From positions 203,283 through 267,282 of the forward strand of contig NZ_QAJI01000007.1 of assembly GCF_003852495.1 (NCBI RefSeq): 64,000 bases of DNA. Direction: 5' to 3'. The notes under the pieces were generated by a model. That model did not search any database, was not told where the DNA came from, and was given only the letters and a program-made list of their open reading frames with translations. Shown piece after piece: positions 34,872-44,349 of this stretch; positions within the stretch are counted from its first letter, which is position 1, and each line of letters starts with the position of its first letter. Both the position numbers and the translations under genes were made by a program. The stretch is from Taibaiella sp. KBW10 (GTDB lineage: Bacteria > Bacteroidota > Bacteroidia > Chitinophagales > Chitinophagaceae).

Positions 34872-35645
34872 TTATTTTTCTGCGGCTGCCTTTTTCATTG
34901 CGGCGGCAACATCATGTCCTAAATACCTGTCGATCAAATGTTCTGCAAGATAGATTAAAGGCGTTAAAATAATCGCCATTACAAATTTATAGGAATAATT
35001 AACCAGACAAACTGCCAAAACTAATTGCCAACTCCAGTTATTCCCCAATTTAAAAGCGATAAATAACACAATAAAACTATCTACCAGCTGTGAGACCACC
35101 GTAGAGCCTGTAGCCCGCAACCATACCATCTTGTTGCCGGTCTTTTGTTTTATTTTATGGAAAACAAATACATCAACCAACTGACTCACTAAAAACGCAA
35201 CTAAACTACCTAAAATAATCCACATTCCCTGTCCGAATATGGCAGAAAATCCGGCCTGCATATTAGGAACGCCCTGATCTTGTTTGCTATGTACCCAGAA
35301 ATCGCTGGCTGGCGCATGCATGGCCACATAAAACATCACAAAGGCATAACCAATGAGACATACTGCAATAATGGAGATCCGCTTGACTGCCTTCTGTCCG
35401 TAGTATTCATTCACAATATCGGTGATCACAAATTCCAGGGGCCAAAGCAGCACGCCGCAGGTGAGTGTATAGCTTAAGCCGGTCTGCCCAAAGAGGCTAA
35501 AATTGGCCGGTGCCATTCCGAAAACAGATTCAAGTGAAAACAATTTACCCCCAATACATTCTGCAATTAAGGCATTCGCAATAAAGAATGCTGTAATCGC
35601 AATAAATAGTTTTGTAGGCTTATCATTCCATATTTTAGTAACCAT
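34872..35645 (-). CDS. yhhQ: Queuosine precursor transporter (VUT family)
   Basis: The 257-residue membrane protein has about six helices and the YhhQ/DUF165 signatures: FVITDIVNEYYGQKAVKR, FGQGMWIILGSLVAFLVSQLVDVFVF and RATGSTVVSQLVDSFIVLFIAF. Family members import the 7-deazaguanine precursors of tRNA queuosine (preQ0/preQ1). It starts eight bases after oppC and ends 13 bases before the DUF4129 gene. Confidence 0.92.
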   Translation of the reverse strand: MVTKIWNDKPTKLFIAITAFFIANALIAECIGGKLFSLESVFGMAPANFSLFGQTGLSYTLTCGVLLWPLEFVITDIVNEYYGQKAVKRISIIAVCLIGYAFVMFYVAMHAPASDFWVHSKQDQGVPNMQAGFSAIFGQGMWIILGSLVAFLVSQLVDVFVFHKIKQKTGNKMVWLRATGSTVVSQLVDSFIVLFIAFKLGNNWSWQLVLAVCLVNYSYKFVMAIILTPLIYLAEHLIDRYLGHDVAAAMKKAAAEK

Positions 35646-35653
35646 GTGTCTTT

Positions 35654-36745
35654 TTAATTTTGATTTCGTACATCAATCATATCGCGTATCGCATTGCCCA
35701 GCAGATTAAAGGCCAGTACCAGTATCATAATAGCGATACCCGGAATCAGCGCCAGCATAGGATTACCCGCGATCAGAAAGTTATAATGTTCCTTGATCAT
35801 TAAGCCCCAGGAAGGTGTGGGTGGCTGCACCCCGATACCTAAAAAGCTGAGCCCTGCTTCTACCAAAATTGCCGTGGCAAAATTGGACGCCGCAATGACA
35901 ATAATAGGGCCGGCAATATTGGGTAAAATATGCCTAAAGATAATGCGCAGGTCTTTTAAACCCAAAGCCTTAGCAGCGACGATAAAATCAAGTTCTTTTA
36001 ATTGCATCACCTGCCCCCGGATCAACCTTGCCGCACTAACCCAGGAGGTTAAGCCTATGGCAATAAAAATCTCCCAAAAGCCTTTTCCAATCGTCAGGGT
36101 AATGGCAAAAACCAACAACAAAGTTGGGATTGCCCAAAGGATATTCACAAACCACATTACCAGATAGTCTACCCAACCGCCATACCAACCTGAAAGGGTA
36201 CCTAATAAAATACCAATACTCAGCGATAAAATCACCGAAACAATACCCACACCGATACTGACCCTGGCCCCGATAAGCAGCCTCGAATAGATATCGCGGC
36301 CATAACGATCGGTTCCCAACCAGAATTTTTTTGTCACCAAAAGATTCTTTGCTGTGGCATTTTTAGCCGTCAGCCCCAGGTCCTTTAAATCGAAGGATAA
36401 GTTATCTTCCAGCCCATCGTCTATGTAATGACGCACCTGTATCTTATCTTTCATCAAGACCCAGCCGTTAATCGGCACCAAACGATAAGGTGCAGGTGTG
36501 CCGGCAAAGATACGGCTCAGAAAGCCCGGACGGCTTGCCTTTTGTTCTTTGGGTACTTTCAGAAATGTTTTGGTATACCCTATGGGCTTTGCACTCAATT
36601 CGACAACCATCGTATTGGCATCAGGCGAAGTATCGCTAGCCAGAGGATAGGCAAATAAAGCAATAAGCGACACGACTGCGATAAAAAAGATCGCGACCGA
36701 TGCCGTCTTGTAACGTTTAAAAAAGGAAAGGAGTTGCTTAAACAA
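35654..36745 (-). CDS. ABC transporter permease, OppC/DppC type
   Basis: The 363-residue inner-membrane permease has one N-terminal helix (about 15-35), a periplasmic insert before the core, and the BPD transport domain with GTDRYGRDIYSRLLIGARVS and the EAA loop VAAKALGLKDLRIIFRHILPN, ending in LAFNLLGNAIRDMIDVR. It would pair with OppB, a solute-binding protein and ATPases, but none is in this window. It is the first gene of the five-gene moxR operon, an unusual partner set. Confidence 0.9.
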   Translation of the reverse strand: MFKQLLSFFKRYKTASVAIFFIAVVSLIALFAYPLASDTSPDANTMVVELSAKPIGYTKTFLKVPKEQKASRPGFLSRIFAGTPAPYRLVPINGWVLMKDKIQVRHYIDDGLEDNLSFDLKDLGLTAKNATAKNLLVTKKFWLGTDRYGRDIYSRLLIGARVSIGVGIVSVILSLSIGILLGTLSGWYGGWVDYLVMWFVNILWAIPTLLLVFAITLTIGKGFWEIFIAIGLTSWVSAARLIRGQVMQLKELDFIVAAKALGLKDLRIIFRHILPNIAGPIIVIAASNFATAILVEAGLSFLGIGVQPPTPSWGLMIKEHYNFLIAGNPMLALIPGIAIMILVLAFNLLGNAIRDMIDVRNQN

Positions 36746-36821
36746 TAATAAAATTTATGTGCCGCAAAATAAAATAAATATAACAAATAGCCGCAACAGA
36801 TCCCTAATTATTCCAAAGACA

Positions 36822-36855
36822 TTTGGAAAATAGTTTAAAATTTATATTAACTTTG
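36822..36855 (+). promoter_or_regulatory. Bacteroidota-type promoter for the DUF6580 gene
   Basis: TTTG at 36822-36825 (-33) and TAACTTTG at 36848-36855 (-7) are spaced 22 bases apart, close to the consensus, 38 bases before the ATG at 36894. Confidence 0.55.
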
Positions 36856-36893
36856 TCGCTTGACCGCAAGGTACTAACATTAATTTTCACACA

Positions 36894-37466
36894 ATGAATA
36901 CCAATCAAAAAACAATTTTCTTAGCTACTTTATTAGTATTGTTTGCGGTAATTTCCCGCATCATGAGCATCGAACAACATATTTGGAACTTTGCCAGTAT
37001 CGGTGCCATCAGCTTATTTAGCGGTGCTATTTTCAAAAACAAGTCTTTTTCTTTTGCCTTGCCTTTGATCGCTTATTTAATTACAGATATCTATTTGCAG
37101 GTAACCAGAGGTACGGGTTTTTACGATGCCTCCCAGTTCTTTGTGTATGGGGCTATGGCCCTGATCGTATGGATCGGTACCAAAATGAAGCGTGCAACAT
37201 GGTATAATGTAATCGGTTTTGCGGTATTAAGTTCTGCGACATTCTTTATCGTCTCCAATTTCGGGGTATGGTTTGCAGGATTCTTTCCTTCAAAATATGT
37301 GATGTATCCAACGACCTTAACCGGCCTGATTGATTGTTTTGTAGCGGGTATCCCTTTCTATAAAAACACATTTGCCAGTGATATCGTGTTTAGTGGTGTA
37401 CTGTTCGGATTGTATGCTTTCTATGCAAAATTCACCAAACAAACGTCTTTACTGGCTTCGGTTTAA
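36894..37466 (+). CDS. DUF6580 family membrane protein, possible transporter component
   Basis: The 190-residue protein has five to six helices, with WNFASIGAISLFSGAIF, LIAYLITDIY and LTGLIDCFVAGIPFYKNTFASDIVFSG. It resembles small substrate-binding membrane subunits (ECF-S-like), and family members are often placed near vitamin uptake genes. No such partner is adjacent here. It has its own promoter and terminator, so it is a single-gene unit. Confidence 0.85.
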   Translation: MNTNQKTIFLATLLVLFAVISRIMSIEQHIWNFASIGAISLFSGAIFKNKSFSFALPLIAYLITDIYLQVTRGTGFYDASQFFVYGAMALIVWIGTKMKRATWYNVIGFAVLSSATFFIVSNFGVWFAGFFPSKYVMYPTTLTGLIDCFVAGIPFYKNTFASDIVFSGVLFGLYAFYAKFTKQTSLLASV

Positions 37467-37490
37467 TCCGGAATCCAAACTGAATATTAT

Positions 37491-37522
37491 AAACGGGCGG
37501 TCTCAAAAGAGACCGCCCGTTT
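37491..37522 (+). terminator. Intrinsic terminator after the DUF6580 gene
   Basis: A perfect 14-bp stem (37491-37504 with 37509-37522) has an AAAA loop and is followed by a short T-tract within the stem end. It lies 25 bases after the stop. The rest of 37523-37702 holds no gene. Confidence 0.8.
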
Positions 37523-37702
37523 TCATGCATACTATTCCATCAAATAAAAGTCAGTGAAAGCCTTCGCGTCAGGTGGGGGAGCTATCCTGTGTCCAATTTT
37601 CACATAAATTTCATGTAGCGCCCTATTCCCTTCCGGTATAAATTCCGTATCTTTTCGGTAATACAGATTTTAAAACATTAAAAATAACAATACAGGTATA
37701 TT

Positions 37703-39217
37703 ATGGAAGTGATCGTAAGAAAATTGAAAATTGAAGATTATGAAGGACTGAAGGCGGCAATGATAGAAGCGTATGACGGCATGGGGAGTGTCTGGCGCGA
37801 GGCAAATATTCAAAAGCTGCTAAACCTTTTTCCCGAAGGGCAACTTTGTGTAGAAGTAGATGGCAAAGTCGCCGCTTGTGCCTTGTCGATCATCGTACAG
37901 TATAAGCTTTTTGGTGATGACCATACCTATGAAGAGATTACAGGCAACTATACTTTTGAAACGCATTTTGAAGATGGAGATGTATTATATGGTATCGAAG
38001 TATTTGTACACCCTGAATACCGGCAGCTACGCCTGGCCCGAAGACTGTACGATGCCCGCAAAGAGCTCTGTGAACAAATGAATCTTAAGGAGATCAAGGT
38101 CGGTGGCCGTATTCCCAATTATCACAAATACAGTAATGAACTAAATCCCAAACAATATATTGATAAAGTAAAGGCCAAAGAAATCTATGATCCGGTACTG
38201 AGTTTCCAGATTGCCAACGATTTTCATGTGGTGCGGGTATTGACCAATTACCTAAAAGGAGATGTGCAATCGGAAGAATATGCAGTACTGCTGGAATGGA
38301 ACAATATCTATTACTCCCGCAAGAAAAACGCGATGAGTGATAGCATTATCCGCCTGGGATTGGTACAATGGCAGATGCGGCCTTTTGCCAATATGTCCAA
38401 ATTTTTTGAGCAGGTAGAGTTTTTTGTTGATGTACTGAGTGCCTATAATGCCGATTTTGCGGTATTCCCCGAGTTTTTCAATTCCCCTTTACTGGCCGAA
38501 TTCAATCATCTGAGCGAATATGAATCCATGCGGGAACTCGCCAAAAAAACACAAGAAATCCGGGAAAAAATCTCGGAATATGCCATTGCTTATAATGTCA
38601 ATATCATTGCCGGGAGTATGCCCGTGGTAGAAGACAATAAGCTATTCAATATTTCTTATTTATGCCATCGCAACGGTGCGGTAAGTGAATACCGTAAAAT
38701 CCACATTACCCCGAATGAGACCAAATATTATGGCATTACGGGTGGAGACGAAATTGCCGCCATTAATACCGATTGTGGTAAGATCGGCATCCTGATCTGT
38801 TATGATGTAGAGTTTCCCGAACTGTCTCGCTTAATGGCATTAGATGGTATGAAGATTCTCTTTGTACCCTACCTCACCGATACGCAAAATGCCTATACCC
38901 GGGTGCGTAACTGTGCTATGGCCAGGGCAATCGAAAACGAATGTTATGTTGCTATTGCCGGTTGTGTGGGTAATTTGCCCGGGGTAAACAATATGGATAT
39001 CCAGTTTGGACAGGCTGCGGTATTCACCCCTTCAGACTTTGCTTTCCCGACGAATGCCGTAAAAGCAGAGGCCACACCCAATACAGAAATGACGCTGATT
39101 GTGGATGTGGATCTGAAATTATTAAAAGAATTGCACCATTACGGTTCGGTAAAAACCATGAAAGACCGCAGAACCGATTTATATGAAGTAAAAAGAATCC
39201 ACACTTTAAAGTATTAG
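37703..39217 (+). CDS. Fusion of GNAT acetyltransferase and nitrilase-family hydrolase
   Basis: The 504-residue protein has an N-terminal GNAT domain (about 1-170, with VEVDGKVAACALSI and YGIEVFVHPEYRQLRLARRLYDARKE for acetyl-CoA binding) and a C-terminal carbon-nitrogen hydrolase domain (about 213-490). The hydrolase triad is visible: Glu in AVFPEFFNSP, Lys in YRKIHITPNE and Cys in GILICYDVEFPE. This two-domain protein is known in many bacteria; the physiological amide and acceptor are not known to me. Single gene with no informative neighbours. Confidence 0.92.
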   Translation: MEVIVRKLKIEDYEGLKAAMIEAYDGMGSVWREANIQKLLNLFPEGQLCVEVDGKVAACALSIIVQYKLFGDDHTYEEITGNYTFETHFEDGDVLYGIEVFVHPEYRQLRLARRLYDARKELCEQMNLKEIKVGGRIPNYHKYSNELNPKQYIDKVKAKEIYDPVLSFQIANDFHVVRVLTNYLKGDVQSEEYAVLLEWNNIYYSRKKNAMSDSIIRLGLVQWQMRPFANMSKFFEQVEFFVDVLSAYNADFAVFPEFFNSPLLAEFNHLSEYESMRELAKKTQEIREKISEYAIAYNVNIIAGSMPVVEDNKLFNISYLCHRNGAVSEYRKIHITPNETKYYGITGGDEIAAINTDCGKIGILICYDVEFPELSRLMALDGMKILFVPYLTDTQNAYTRVRNCAMARAIENECYVAIAGCVGNLPGVNNMDIQFGQAAVFTPSDFAFPTNAVKAEATPNTEMTLIVDVDLKLLKELHHYGSVKTMKDRRTDLYEVKRIHTLKY

Positions 39218-39304
39218 CACGGGCTGCTATAAACGTTAAAATTGGCTTTTTTGAATAATATATTACTTAAATTTGCAGCCTTTGATTAAACTAAGCGTCT
39301 TTTA

Positions 39305-40573
39305 ATGAGCAAAACAGTAGCATTTCACACTTTAGGTTGTAAACTAAACTTTTCCGAGACCTCCAGCTTAGGCCGGAGTATGGAAGCGGAGGGTTTCGTA
39401 AAAACCAATTTTGATGATATTGCCGATGTGTATGTCATCAATACTTGTTCTGTTACCGAAAATGCCGATAAAGAATGCCGGCAGATCGTGAGAAAGATTC
39501 AGCGCAAATCACCGGAAAGTCTGGTGGTCATTACCGGTTGCTACGCCCAGCTTAAGCCCAAAGAAATTTCGGAAATAGAAGGGGTGGATCTGGTCTTGGG
39601 TGCTGCGGAGAAGTTTAACCTGGCGCATCATATTAAAGAATTATCAAAAGGAGACAGCGCCAAGATCTGCAGTTGTGATATTGAAGAGGTGAACGGCTTT
39701 AATGCTTCCTACTCTGTCAGCGACCGTACCCGCACGTTCTTAAAAGTTCAGGATGGTTGTGACTATAACTGTTCTTTCTGTACCATTCCTTTGGCACGTG
39801 GCCATAGCCGCAGCGACAGCATTGCCAATGTAATCGAGAATGTAAAAAGCCTTGCAGCAGGCGCTACGAAAGAGATTGTGCTCACGGGTATCAATCTCGG
39901 CGACTTTGGTAAAGGGAATTTTGGCGGAAAGAAAAAAGAGGAAACTTTTTTCGACCTGGTTCAGGAACTGGAACAAACAGAAGGGATAAACCGCTACCGT
40001 ATTTCCAGTATAGAGCCTAATTTGCTGAGCAACGATATTATCGAATTTGTCGCTAAAAGCAATCGTTTTATGCCACATTTTCATATTCCGCTGCAAAGTG
40101 GTAGTAATGAGATCCTGGCTTTAATGCGCCGCCGCTACCAAAGAGAATTATACGCAGACCGGGTTAAAAGAATTAAGGAGTTAATGCCGCATTGTTGCAT
40201 CGGAGTAGATGTAATTGTGGGTTTTCCGGGCGAAACGGAGGAACTGTTTCAGGAGACATTTGCCTTCCTGCATAGCCTGGACGTCTCGTATTTCCATGTA
40301 TTCACTTATTCTGAACGAACCAATACCTTAGCCACAGAAATGGATCAGGTAGTGCCGCAACATATCCGCAACGAAAGGAATAAACTATTGCGCAACCTTT
40401 CTTATCAGAAAATGCGCTACTTCACCGAGCAGCATGTAGGCCAAAAACGTCCTGTCCTGTTTGAACATGCCAACAAAAACGGCATGATGGAAGGCTATAG
40501 CGATAATTATATTAAGGTACAGGTAGCCCACAACACTGCTTTGGAAAATCAGGTGGTGGAATGGCAGTTATAA
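39305..40573 (+). CDS. mtaB: tRNA t6A37 methylthiotransferase MtaB
   Basis: The 422-residue radical-SAM enzyme converts t6A to ms2t6A at tRNA position 37. The N-terminal methylthiotransferase domain has FHTLGCKLNFSE, INTCSVTENADKECR and TGCYAQ, which supply the auxiliary cluster cysteines. The radical-SAM core has DGCDYNCSFCTIPLARG. A short C-terminal TRAM-like part follows. A TAAATTTG element lies at 39268-39275. It works on the product of the TsaB pathway, also encoded in this window. Confidence 0.94.
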   Translation: MSKTVAFHTLGCKLNFSETSSLGRSMEAEGFVKTNFDDIADVYVINTCSVTENADKECRQIVRKIQRKSPESLVVITGCYAQLKPKEISEIEGVDLVLGAAEKFNLAHHIKELSKGDSAKICSCDIEEVNGFNASYSVSDRTRTFLKVQDGCDYNCSFCTIPLARGHSRSDSIANVIENVKSLAAGATKEIVLTGINLGDFGKGNFGGKKKEETFFDLVQELEQTEGINRYRISSIEPNLLSNDIIEFVAKSNRFMPHFHIPLQSGSNEILALMRRRYQRELYADRVKRIKELMPHCCIGVDVIVGFPGETEELFQETFAFLHSLDVSYFHVFTYSERTNTLATEMDQVVPQHIRNERNKLLRNLSYQKMRYFTEQHVGQKRPVLFEHANKNGMMEGYSDNYIKVQVAHNTALENQVVEWQL

Positions 40574-40597
40574 GATTTTGATACCGTATTATTTATA

Positions 40598-40635
40598 AAA
40601 ACCGGTCCTGAAACAAATGTTTCAGGACCGGTTTT
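40598..40635 (+). terminator. Intrinsic terminator after mtaB
   Basis: A perfect 17-bp stem (40598-40614 with 40619-40635) encloses an AAAT loop; the stem ends in a run of T. Confidence 0.85.
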
Positions 40636-40719
40636 GTATTTTAGTATTGCGTTTTGTCTGGTTCTAGCGCAGCTGAGCTCGGGGTTTTAAAAAAATTTCT
40701 GTTCACCGGATTTTAAAAT

Positions 40720-40727
40720 TACCTTTG
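40720..40727 (+). promoter_or_regulatory. Candidate -7 element (TACCTTTG) for fsa
   Basis: It fits TAnnTTTG, 26 bases before the ATG at 40754. No clear -33 element. Confidence 0.45.
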
Positions 40728-40753
40728 CATTTACCAAATTCAACCAAATTTTT

Positions 40754-41404
40754 ATGAAATTTTTTATCGATACTGCTAATTTAGACCAAATTAAAGAAGC
40801 AAACGATTTAGGCATTTTAGATGGTGTAACGACCAATCCCTCTTTAATGGCCAAAGAAGGTATTAAAGGCCAGGAGGCGATCTTGCAACATTACAGAGAC
40901 ATCTGCGCCATCGTAGACGGCCCTGTAAGTGCGGAAGTATTATCTACTGACTTTGAAGGTATGGTAGAAGAAGGTAAAAAACTGGCGGCTTTACACGAAA
41001 ATATCGTGGTAAAAATCCCAATGATCAAAGACGGTATTAAAGCGATCAAATGGTTTACGGACAATGGTATCCGCACTAACTGTACTTTAGTATTCTCTGC
41101 AGGTCAGGCTATTTTAGCGGCCAAAGCCGGTGCAACAATGGTTTCTCCCTTTATCGGACGTATCGATGATGGTAGCTGGGATGGTGTACAACTGATTGAG
41201 CAAATTGTAAACATTTACAATGCACAAGGTTTTATGACCGAAGTATTGGCGGCCTCTATCCGTAGCCCTTTGCACATCGTTCGTTGTGCCGAAGCAGGAG
41301 CAGATATCTGTACTTGTCCTTTAACTTCGATTACAGGTTTATTAAAACATCCCTTGACGGATATCGGTTTAGCACAGTTTTTAGCAGATGCTAAAAATCT
41401 GTAA
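40754..41404 (+). CDS. fsa: Fructose-6-phosphate aldolase / short transaldolase family
   Basis: The 216-residue class I aldolase has MKFFIDTANLDQIKEA, GVTTNPSLMAKEG, the Schiff-base lysine in IVVKIPMIKDG and SPFIGRIDD. Its size fits the small transaldolase/FSA subfamily. Whether it acts as aldolase or transaldolase cannot be told by eye. It has its own promoter-like element and ends before the terminator at 41449-41471. Confidence 0.92.
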   Translation: MKFFIDTANLDQIKEANDLGILDGVTTNPSLMAKEGIKGQEAILQHYRDICAIVDGPVSAEVLSTDFEGMVEEGKKLAALHENIVVKIPMIKDGIKAIKWFTDNGIRTNCTLVFSAGQAILAAKAGATMVSPFIGRIDDGSWDGVQLIEQIVNIYNAQGFMTEVLAASIRSPLHIVRCAEAGADICTCPLTSITGLLKHPLTDIGLAQFLADAKNL

Positions 41405-41442
41405 GGACGATAAAGAATTATTCAGAAATCTATATTTCAACT

Positions 41443-41471
41443 TATATTTGCGTACCGGAAACCGGTACGCA
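41443..41471 (+). terminator. Terminator after fsa overlapping a -7-like element
   Basis: TGCGTACCGG (41449-41458) pairs with CCGGTACGCA (41462-41471) around AAA and is followed by TTTTTATTA, a good intrinsic terminator. A TATATTTG element (41443-41450) enters the stem by two bases and could be the promoter of the ABC gene that starts at 41501. Confidence 0.75.
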
Positions 41472-41500
41472 TTTTTATTATCCTAAGAATAAAACATCAT

Positions 41501-42283
41501 ATGATTGAAGTAAAGAATGTAAAAAAGAGTTTTGGGGACAAGGAAATATTAAAAGATGTAAGTTTTTCGATGTATCCGGGGCAAACAAACCTTATTATTG
41601 GTGCTAGTGGTAGTGGTAAGACAGTGATGATGAAGTGTATGATCGGATTATTCAAACCGGAAGAAGGTCAAATCCTTTATGAAGGCCAGGATATTCTTAC
41701 CATCGATCCGAAAGAGATGAAAGAAATCCGCAAACAAATCGGGATGCTGTTTCAGGGTTCTGCCCTGTTTGATAGTATGACTGTTGAAGAAAACGTGATG
41801 TTTCCCCTCAATATGTTTACCCATGATAGTTTTGCCAAGAAAAAAGAAAGGGTAAATGAGGTGCTGACCAAAGTAGAGATTACCGATGCCAATCGCAAAT
41901 TTCCTGCCGAAATCAGTGGCGGGATGAAAAAACGGGTTGCGCTGGCCAGAGCCATCGTACTGAATCCCAAATACCTTTTTTGTGATGAACCCAATTCCGG
42001 CCTCGATCCTCAGACCTCTTTAGTGATTGACCACCTGATCGGTGATATTACCAGAGAATACAATATCACAACGGTAATCAATACCCATGATATGAACACC
42101 GTGATGGAAAGCGGAGATCATATTGTGTATATGCATAAGGGACAAAAACAGTGGGAGGGCTCCAACAAGGACATCATCTTTAGTGAAGATAAACTCTTAA
42201 ACAGTTTCATCTTTGCTTCGGAATTTTTAAGAGGTGCGAAAGAAGCGAAGATCAAGGAAGCTAATCTTAAGAAATTATCGTAA
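41501..42283 (+). CDS. ABC transporter ATP-binding protein, Mla (MlaF) type
   Basis: The 260-residue ATPase has Walker A GASGSGKT, Q-loop GMLFQGSALFDSMTVEENVMFPL, signature ISGGMKKRVALARA and Walker B YLFCDEPNSGLDP. The GSALFDSMTV and SGGMKKR forms are typical of the MlaF family that moves phospholipids between membranes. MlaE permease and MlaD substrate-binding genes normally sit beside it. Neither is in this window, so the partners must be encoded elsewhere. Confidence 0.88.
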   Translation: MIEVKNVKKSFGDKEILKDVSFSMYPGQTNLIIGASGSGKTVMMKCMIGLFKPEEGQILYEGQDILTIDPKEMKEIRKQIGMLFQGSALFDSMTVEENVMFPLNMFTHDSFAKKKERVNEVLTKVEITDANRKFPAEISGGMKKRVALARAIVLNPKYLFCDEPNSGLDPQTSLVIDHLIGDITREYNITTVINTHDMNTVMESGDHIVYMHKGQKQWEGSNKDIIFSEDKLLNSFIFASEFLRGAKEAKIKEANLKKLS

Positions 42284-42391
42284 CTAACTACAAAGCCCTT
42301 AATTTACCGCATCATTTGCCAAATTTTGATTTTTTTTATATATATTTATATTATGGTTTTCCGCTTGTTTAAAATTACCCCTATGCAACGT

Positions 42392-44341
42392 ATGAAAAAA
42401 ATAGTTTTGTTACAGCTACTCACTATAATGACTTTATTTTTGGGTTATCATGCGCAGGCTTCTCATACCGTTGGCGGGGATATTATTTACAGGTGTTTAG
42501 GCAATAATAAGTTTGAATTTACCTTTACCATTTACCATGATTGCCTGAACGGCAGCCCTGCGGCCATAGATGGTGATAATCCATCTTACTTTAGTATATT
42601 TGAACGTAATGCGACCAATACCCTCGCCTATTCAGGCTCTACGGGAGGTGCGATTATCCGTGAAGTGGTGCCCACCGGTTTTTCTAATGAATGTATACAG
42701 AATTATCCCAATACCTGCATGAGCAGGATGGTTTTTAAATTTACCGTAAACCTTCCTCCCTCTCCTAATGGTTATTTATTTGTTTATCAGCGTTGTTGCC
42801 GTAATGGGAGCATTAGTAATATCTTTAATCCCGGAAATACCGGGGTGACCTTCACCAGCATAATTCCTCCTTTTACCAGCGGCCAGTGTCCTAATAATAG
42901 TGCAGTATTTAAATTTTCACCGCCACAGATTATCTGTGCCAATGATCCTTTAAATCTGGACTTTTCAGCAACTGATGCCGATTCCGATTCTTTAAGTTAT
43001 GAGCTGTGTAGTGCCTATCAGGGTGCCTCTCCTAATGATCCAAATCCGGGTAGTCCTGGTTCTATAGATGATATTGCACCGCCACCTTATGTACCTGTAT
43101 CTTATATTCCTCCTTATACCGCCACCAGCCCTTTATCGGCTAATCCTGTTTTAGCAATAGATCCGGTTTCGGGGATATTGTCCGGTGCGCCTATCAATGT
43201 AGGAAGATATGTACTGACGGTTTGTGTAAAGGAATGGCGTAACGGATCGGTAATCAATACCGTAAGCAGGGATTTACAGTTTGTCGTCACTAACTGTTCA
43301 AGAACAGTCATTGCCAATATTCCGCAATTAAGTGATGAATTAGGCACTTATATTATAAAATGTGATACCAACAGAACGGTTACGTTTACCAATAACAGCG
43401 TAGGCGGAGATACTTATTTCTGGGATTTTGGCGTACCCAATACCAATGCAGATACATCAATAGCTTTCTCCCCTAGTTTTACCTACCCGGATACGGGTGT
43501 GTATGTGGTCAAGCTTGTAGTCAATAAAGGCAAGACCTGTACAGATAGTATTACCCGGATCGTAAAGATTTTCCCACCGCATTATGCAGATTTCAGATTT
43601 GACGGCAACCTGTGTCAGGGGTCTCCGATACAATTCACCGACTTATCTACTACGGCACTCCCTCCCCTGATCAGCTGGAACTGGAGTTTTGGTGATGGTA
43701 CGACTTCCACACTGCAGAACCCAGTACACACCTACAATACCAATATAGAGGTACATAATGTACGGCTCATTTCCCGCTCGCAAAGAGGTTGTATGGATTC
43801 GATTACAAAACCCTTGATTATCCCCTATTTTAATCCCAGTGCGGGTAATGATACGGTGATTGTAAAAGGTTATCCGTTTAATATGAATGGCTCCGGAGGG
43901 TCTGTATACCAATGGACACCGGGTAGTTTCTTAAATAATTCAACTGATCCCAGAACGCCTACCAATTTCCCGGCAGCAGGTATCTATGATTATAATTTAC
44001 ACATAACCAGTGCTACAGGCTGTATCGCTGACGATTCAGTAGCCATCACGGTAGTGGACAAGCCCTGGTTTATTGTTCCGGGAGCCTTCACACCTAATGG
44101 TGATGGCCGGAATGACATCATCAAACCGATTAGTGTAGGGTATGTAAGGCTTGTCTATTTTAAAGTATATAACCGCTACGGCCAACTGGTATTCCAAACG
44201 TATAGTTTCAATAGCGGCGGATGGGATGGTACCTTTAATGGCAAGCCCGCAGATGTAGGTGTTTACTATTGGCATGCTGCCGCTGTAGACCCCCTTAATG
44301 AAACCTTAGAGCAAAAAGGTGATTTCACCTTACTACGATAA
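42392..44341 (+). CDS. Secreted PKD-domain protein with gliding-motility-associated C-terminal domain
   Basis: The 649-residue product has a signal peptide (MKKIVLLQLLTIMTLFLGYHAQA), an N-terminal region with paired cysteines, two PKD-like domains (about 325-400 with TYFWDFGVP and FTYPDTGVYVVKLVV; about 410-490 with SWNWSFGDGTTS) and a C-terminal gliding-motility-associated domain (PGAFTPNGDGRND, FKVYNRYGQLVF, GWDGTFNGKPADVGVYYW), a T9SS sorting type. The frame is open from 42326, but I use the ATG at 42392 that starts the signal peptide. The role is probably surface adhesion or a structural one. Confidence 0.88.
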   Translation: MKKIVLLQLLTIMTLFLGYHAQASHTVGGDIIYRCLGNNKFEFTFTIYHDCLNGSPAAIDGDNPSYFSIFERNATNTLAYSGSTGGAIIREVVPTGFSNECIQNYPNTCMSRMVFKFTVNLPPSPNGYLFVYQRCCRNGSISNIFNPGNTGVTFTSIIPPFTSGQCPNNSAVFKFSPPQIICANDPLNLDFSATDADSDSLSYELCSAYQGASPNDPNPGSPGSIDDIAPPPYVPVSYIPPYTATSPLSANPVLAIDPVSGILSGAPINVGRYVLTVCVKEWRNGSVINTVSRDLQFVVTNCSRTVIANIPQLSDELGTYIIKCDTNRTVTFTNNSVGGDTYFWDFGVPNTNADTSIAFSPSFTYPDTGVYVVKLVVNKGKTCTDSITRIVKIFPPHYADFRFDGNLCQGSPIQFTDLSTTALPPLISWNWSFGDGTTSTLQNPVHTYNTNIEVHNVRLISRSQRGCMDSITKPLIIPYFNPSAGNDTVIVKGYPFNMNGSGGSVYQWTPGSFLNNSTDPRTPTNFPAAGIYDYNLHITSATGCIADDSVAITVVDKPWFIVPGAFTPNGDGRNDIIKPISVGYVRLVYFKVYNRYGQLVFQTYSFNSGGWDGTFNGKPADVGVYYWHAAAVDPLNETLEQKGDFTLLR

Positions 44342-44349
44342 TACGATAT

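Noticed and set aside
36746..36893. Cobalamin or other riboswitch before DUF6580
   Set aside because: The spacer is short and is explained by a normal -33/-7 promoter; no conserved aptamer box was seen.
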